In this document: in pieces, positions 6,251 to 8,140 of the stretch
Layout: each line of letters starts with the position of its first letter
Numbering within the stretch: position 1 is the first letter of the stretch
DNA from: an uncultured Armatimonadota bacterium
Lineage (GTDB): Bacteria > Armatimonadota > Armatimonadia > Armatimonadales > Armatimonadaceae
Length of the DNA stretch: 8,140 nucleotides
NCBI GenBank assembly: GCA_903915615.1
Contig: CAIWTR010000406.1
Coordinates: 1 to 8,140 of the forward strand
Reading direction: 5' to 3'
The notes under the pieces: model-generated
What the model saw: only the letters and a program-made list of their open reading frames with translations
Database searches by the model: none
Told to the model about the DNA's origin: nothing
Translations under genes and position numbers: made by a program

Positions 6251-7291
6251 TTAGAGGTGCACAACTTGCCCAGTCTCTATCGATTGAGCTGCGGCCATTA
6301 CAATTTTCAAGCTACTCACAGCATCATTCATGTGATCGGTCAGATCAACATCGTCCAGAATCGCTGCTAAAAGATACCGCTGCTCACGCTCGCAAAGGTC
6401 ATCGTGGTCCGGTTCATCCGTCATATCAATCCGTTCATCTGGACGTGACATGTCCGCATGATTCCAGAGGATTTGATTGGTCTTTGTGTGGGCATTAATG
6501 TCATCCGATTTCGCACCACTATCTGATTCAGCCATCACAATCGAAACAGATCCCTTAGGCCCGACAACATCCTTGACAAAGAATGCTGTCTCACTCATCA
6601 TTGGTCCCCACCCAGCTTCATACCAACCGACAGACCCATCATCAAAGGACACCTGCAGCATGCCGTAATTCGCGACTTTAACTTCATCGGTTAGGTGAGC
6701 ACCGACCGCGTAAACCTTTGTTGGCCGCGCCTGTGTCATCTGACACATCACGTCCACATAGTGCACGCCGCAATCCACAATCGGCATAAATGTCTCCATC
6801 AAGCGCTTATGCCAAGCCCACGTATCCTTATTGGACTGCTGATTTAGGTTCATCCGCAAGACAAGAGGGGTTCCCAGCTGCCGCGCGATTTCAATAAAGC
6901 GCACCCACGATGGATGGTGACGCAAAATGTACCCTACGACGACCTTTTTTCCTGTGCGCACACTCGTATCGACAACGCTTTGGGCATTTTCAATGGTGTT
7001 TGCCAATGGCTTTTCAACAAAAACGTGCGCGCCCGATTCCATCGCCTGAATCGCAAAGCTGGCATGGGTATCGGGGAGGGTGTTGATGGAAACGACATCG
7101 GGTTTTAGCTCAGCAAGCGCAGCCTCGAAACTCGCAAATGTCTTGCAATGCGACAGCTCAGCCGGAAGGGTTCTGTCCGCAATACGTCGCTCGCAGAGGC
7201 CAACAACATCAAATCCCGGGATCCGCGTGTAGGCGAGCGCATGGCTCATCCCCATATTGCCGAGGCCAACAACCAGTACTTTTAAAGACAT
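6251..7291 (-). CDS. Gfo/Idh/MocA-family NAD(P)-dependent oxidoreductase
   Basis: The protein has 346 residues, a normal full length for the family. The N-terminal Rossmann fold shows 'VLVVGLGNMG' (G9-x-G11-x2-G14). Residues ~64-95 carry 'KPDVVSINTLPDTHASFAIQ' and the hallmark 'VFVEKPLA' with E93-K94-P95, where the Lys is the conserved catalytic and cofactor-contacting residue. The C-terminal domain contains 'IVDCGVHYVD' with D173 and H177, the usual catalytic pair, followed by beta-sheet segments such as 'GMLQVSFDDGSVGWYEAGWG'. Members oxidise or reduce sugars, inositols and related polyols with NAD(P). The substrate cannot be read from the sequence. The protein is cytosolic, with no signal peptide. 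The ATG at 7291 begins the Rossmann strand at the expected distance; an AGGA lies 12 bases upstream, a loose fit for a ribosome site. The nearest upstream frame on this strand is a short CxxC ORF 54 bp away. The gene's stop lies 61 bp from the repeat array. Nothing about it is damaged. Confidence 0.92.
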   Translation of the reverse strand: MSLKVLVVGLGNMGMSHALAYTRIPGFDVVGLCERRIADRTLPAELSHCKTFASFEAALAELKPDVVSINTLPDTHASFAIQAMESGAHVFVEKPLANTIENAQSVVDTSVRTGKKVVVGYILRHHPSWVRFIEIARQLGTPLVLRMNLNQQSNKDTWAWHKRLMETFMPIVDCGVHYVDVMCQMTQARPTKVYAVGAHLTDEVKVANYGMLQVSFDDGSVGWYEAGWGPMMSETAFFVKDVVGPKGSVSIVMAESDSGAKSDDINAHTKTNQILWNHADMSRPDERIDMTDEPDHDDLCEREQRYLLAAILDDVDLTDHMNDAVSSLKIVMAAAQSIETGQVVHL

Positions 7292-7345
7292 CTTGATGAT
7301 TCATCCTAACTGTTCAGCCACTTGGAACTCGCTACGAAAGACGGC

Positions 7346-7468
7346 TCACTTCGTCGCACAAAGGTCGCAATCTGTGTCTACGATACCAAAGAGAGCTTCG
7401 GTAATAGGCACATTGGCCACAGTAAATGGTGATACGTGCTCACATTGTGGACACAGTAGACCGCCCAT
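7346..7468 (-). CDS. Possible 40-residue protein with two CxxC motifs, in frame behind the HhH gene stop
   Basis: An ATG at 7468 opens a 40-codon frame that ends with TGA at 7346-7348. The peptide begins 'MGGLLCPQCEHVSPF' and ends 'VDTDCDLCATK': two CxxC pairs (C6/C9 and C34/C37) about 25 residues apart, the spacing of a zinc ribbon. No convincing Shine-Dalgarno precedes it, only GTGG touching the ATG. The frame is the same as that of the HhH gene upstream: after the TGA at 7492-7490 there are seven sense codons (encoding ASLTKLW) before this ATG. It could be a separate small gene, a readthrough tail, or the detached zinc-binding end of a once longer protein. The ordered Cys pairs argue against pure chance, but the length is short. 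Confidence 0.35.
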   Translation of the reverse strand: MGGLLCPQCEHVSPFTVANVPITEALFGIVDTDCDLCATK

Positions 7469-7489
7469 CCACAGTTTCGTGAGACTAGC

Positions 7490-8140
7490 TCACAACCCCT
7501 TTACCGCCGCAAGGTTTTTCTCTAGCTGGATGACCTCCCGGTGCAAGGCCTCGATGGAGCCGTTGGGCGTGTCCAGCGCCGCTTTGACCTTGGGCGTAAG
7601 CGGTTTTGCCTGGGCCTCGAGGGGGGCGATACCCTTTTGCAGCTTTATCGCACTCTCTCGGTAATCTGCAGTTATCTTCAGCTCCTGCCGCTCATCAGAC
7701 TCAGTCTTGACATGGCGATACACAAAGCTACTCTCAACACTGCTGCGCCACATCATCATCGCCTCGGTCGTCGTCGGGCCAAAGCCGCTAATCCGCGTCA
7801 CCGCCGCCTCATTGACATCAAATGCACTGACAATCCCATGATTCGCCAGCGTATTGACCTTCACTGGGCCAATCCCCGCAATCATCCCCTCACGGATAAT
7901 CGCCCCACGCATATGACTCTCCAGCTGACGTAAACGACGCTCCGCAACCATCGCATCCAGCTCAATTTGTTTTAGAGAGGGCAACGCAAGGAGGTCAGTC
8001 TGCAGCTTGTCCAGCCTCTGATGCACACCGAGCAGCTCCGTCACCCCACTCGCGAGCGCCCAGCGGCTACGCTCCGCACTCAGCGCTGCACGCTTGCTCT
8101 TCAGCGCGCGCGCAAGCTCGCCCTGCACCGATGTTGCAAA
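7490..8140 (-). CDS. Helix-hairpin-helix protein with coiled coils, C-terminal part; resembles the tail of YegI/COG4248 kinase-HhH proteins
   Basis: The frame is open at the right edge: four codons (F-A-T-S) precede the first possible GTG at 8128, so the gene almost certainly begins outside the window and 216 residues are visible. The order is a Lys/Arg/Glu-rich helical segment, then two helix-hairpin-helix motifs, 'IAGIGPVKVNTLANHGI' and 'ISGFGPTTTEAMMMWR' (about 7885-7745), then a second long heptad-like helical stretch to 'NLAAVKGL'. The double HhH with G-I-G and G-F-G turns, a Trp at the end and flanking coiled coils matches what I recall of the C-terminus of COG4248 proteins, which carry an N-terminal Ser/Thr kinase-like domain and bind DNA non-specifically. 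The kinase is not in this window, so the assignment is provisional. The TGA stop is followed in frame by a segment encoding two CxxC motifs. Confidence 0.6.
   Translation of the reverse strand, partial: FATSVQGELARALKSKRAALSAERSRWALASGVTELLGVHQRLDKLQTDLLALPSLKQIELDAMVAERRLRQLESHMRGAIIREGMIAGIGPVKVNTLANHGIVSAFDVNEAAVTRISGFGPTTTEAMMMWRSSVESSFVYRHVKTESDERQELKITADYRESAIKLQKGIAPLEAQAKPLTPKVKAALDTPNGSIEALHREVIQLEKNLAAVKGL

Noticed and set aside
5730..6254. Plus-strand open frame of 174 codons with a repeated 'FVGAGLCACPF' peptide
   Set aside because: It lies wholly in the repeat array and at its edge. The period is 159 bp = 53 codons, so any frame open in one unit is open in all; the peptide is just translated REP sequence.
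7490..7492. TGA as a selenocysteine or reassigned codon
   Set aside because: Other genes here also end in TGA (for example at 5671-5673), the neighbouring residues do not resemble a selenoprotein site, and no SECIS-like structure was evident. Plain readthrough or truncation is kept as the open question.
7257..7664. Plus-strand frame of 135 codons opposite the oxidoreductase start and the HhH gene
   Set aside because: It overlaps two better supported minus-strand genes and the CxxC frame, with low-complexity Ser/Thr content and no motif.
8126..8128. GTG as the true start of the HhH gene
   Set aside because: The frame is open upstream to the window edge and the visible part matches only the C-terminal end of a larger family.

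Overview
This is a bacterial window of moderate GC content. A TTG-initiated secreted protein and a lipoprotein signal (LTGC lipobox) point to a diderm bacterium. The GTAG-headed palindromic repeats and mixed gene content would suit a Verrucomicrobiota, Planctomycetota or proteobacterial genome, but nothing here fixes the phylum. Genes lie on both strands with little sign of long operons. The centre looks like an accessory, defence-type region and the flanks look like ordinary chromosome.

Layout. (1) Positions 1-308 hold the C-terminal end of a DUF2087 protein. It converges, across a stem-loop, with a small secreted Ser/Gly/Tyr-rich protein (372-689, minus) that carries a 'GNINPFTG' motif. (2) Positions 824-2856 hold two divergently transcribed HNH endonucleases, each with an N-terminal domain that looks PUA/EVE-like. 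They share a 206-bp intergenic region with a small palindrome and resemble modification-dependent (type IV-like) restriction enzymes. (3) Positions 3086-3463 encode a lipoprotein with the start of a von Willebrand A domain. Its reading frame runs into a solitary REP-type palindrome and ends early, so it is probably a broken gene. (4) Positions 3496-5673 encode a 725-residue fusion of a PD-(D/E)xK/NERD-like nuclease and a UvrD-type SF1 helicase, a plausible single-gene antiphage system. (5) Positions 5685-6190 are a tandem array with an exact 159-bp period (three full units and a partial fourth). Each full unit contains two REP-like hairpins in opposite orientation, a BIME-like arrangement. The first plus-oriented hairpin is followed by TTTT and may terminate the helicase transcript. 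(6) On the minus strand, positions 8140 to 6251 carry the C-terminal end of a helix-hairpin-helix protein resembling the tail of YegI/COG4248 kinase-HhH proteins, an in-frame post-stop segment encoding a 40-residue CxxC/CxxC peptide, and a complete Gfo/Idh/MocA-family oxidoreductase.

How the parts may work together. The two HNH nucleases and the nuclease-helicase are consistent with a defence island bounded by repeats, but they are not one transcription unit and joint action is inference. The oxidoreductase and the HhH protein point the same way, but nothing links their functions. The signals most worth checking are the paired PUA-like/HNH nucleases, the nuclease-helicase with its degenerate motif III, the REP palindrome inside the vWA gene (matching the array 2.3 kb away), and the Cys-rich segment lying in frame behind the TGA of the HhH gene.
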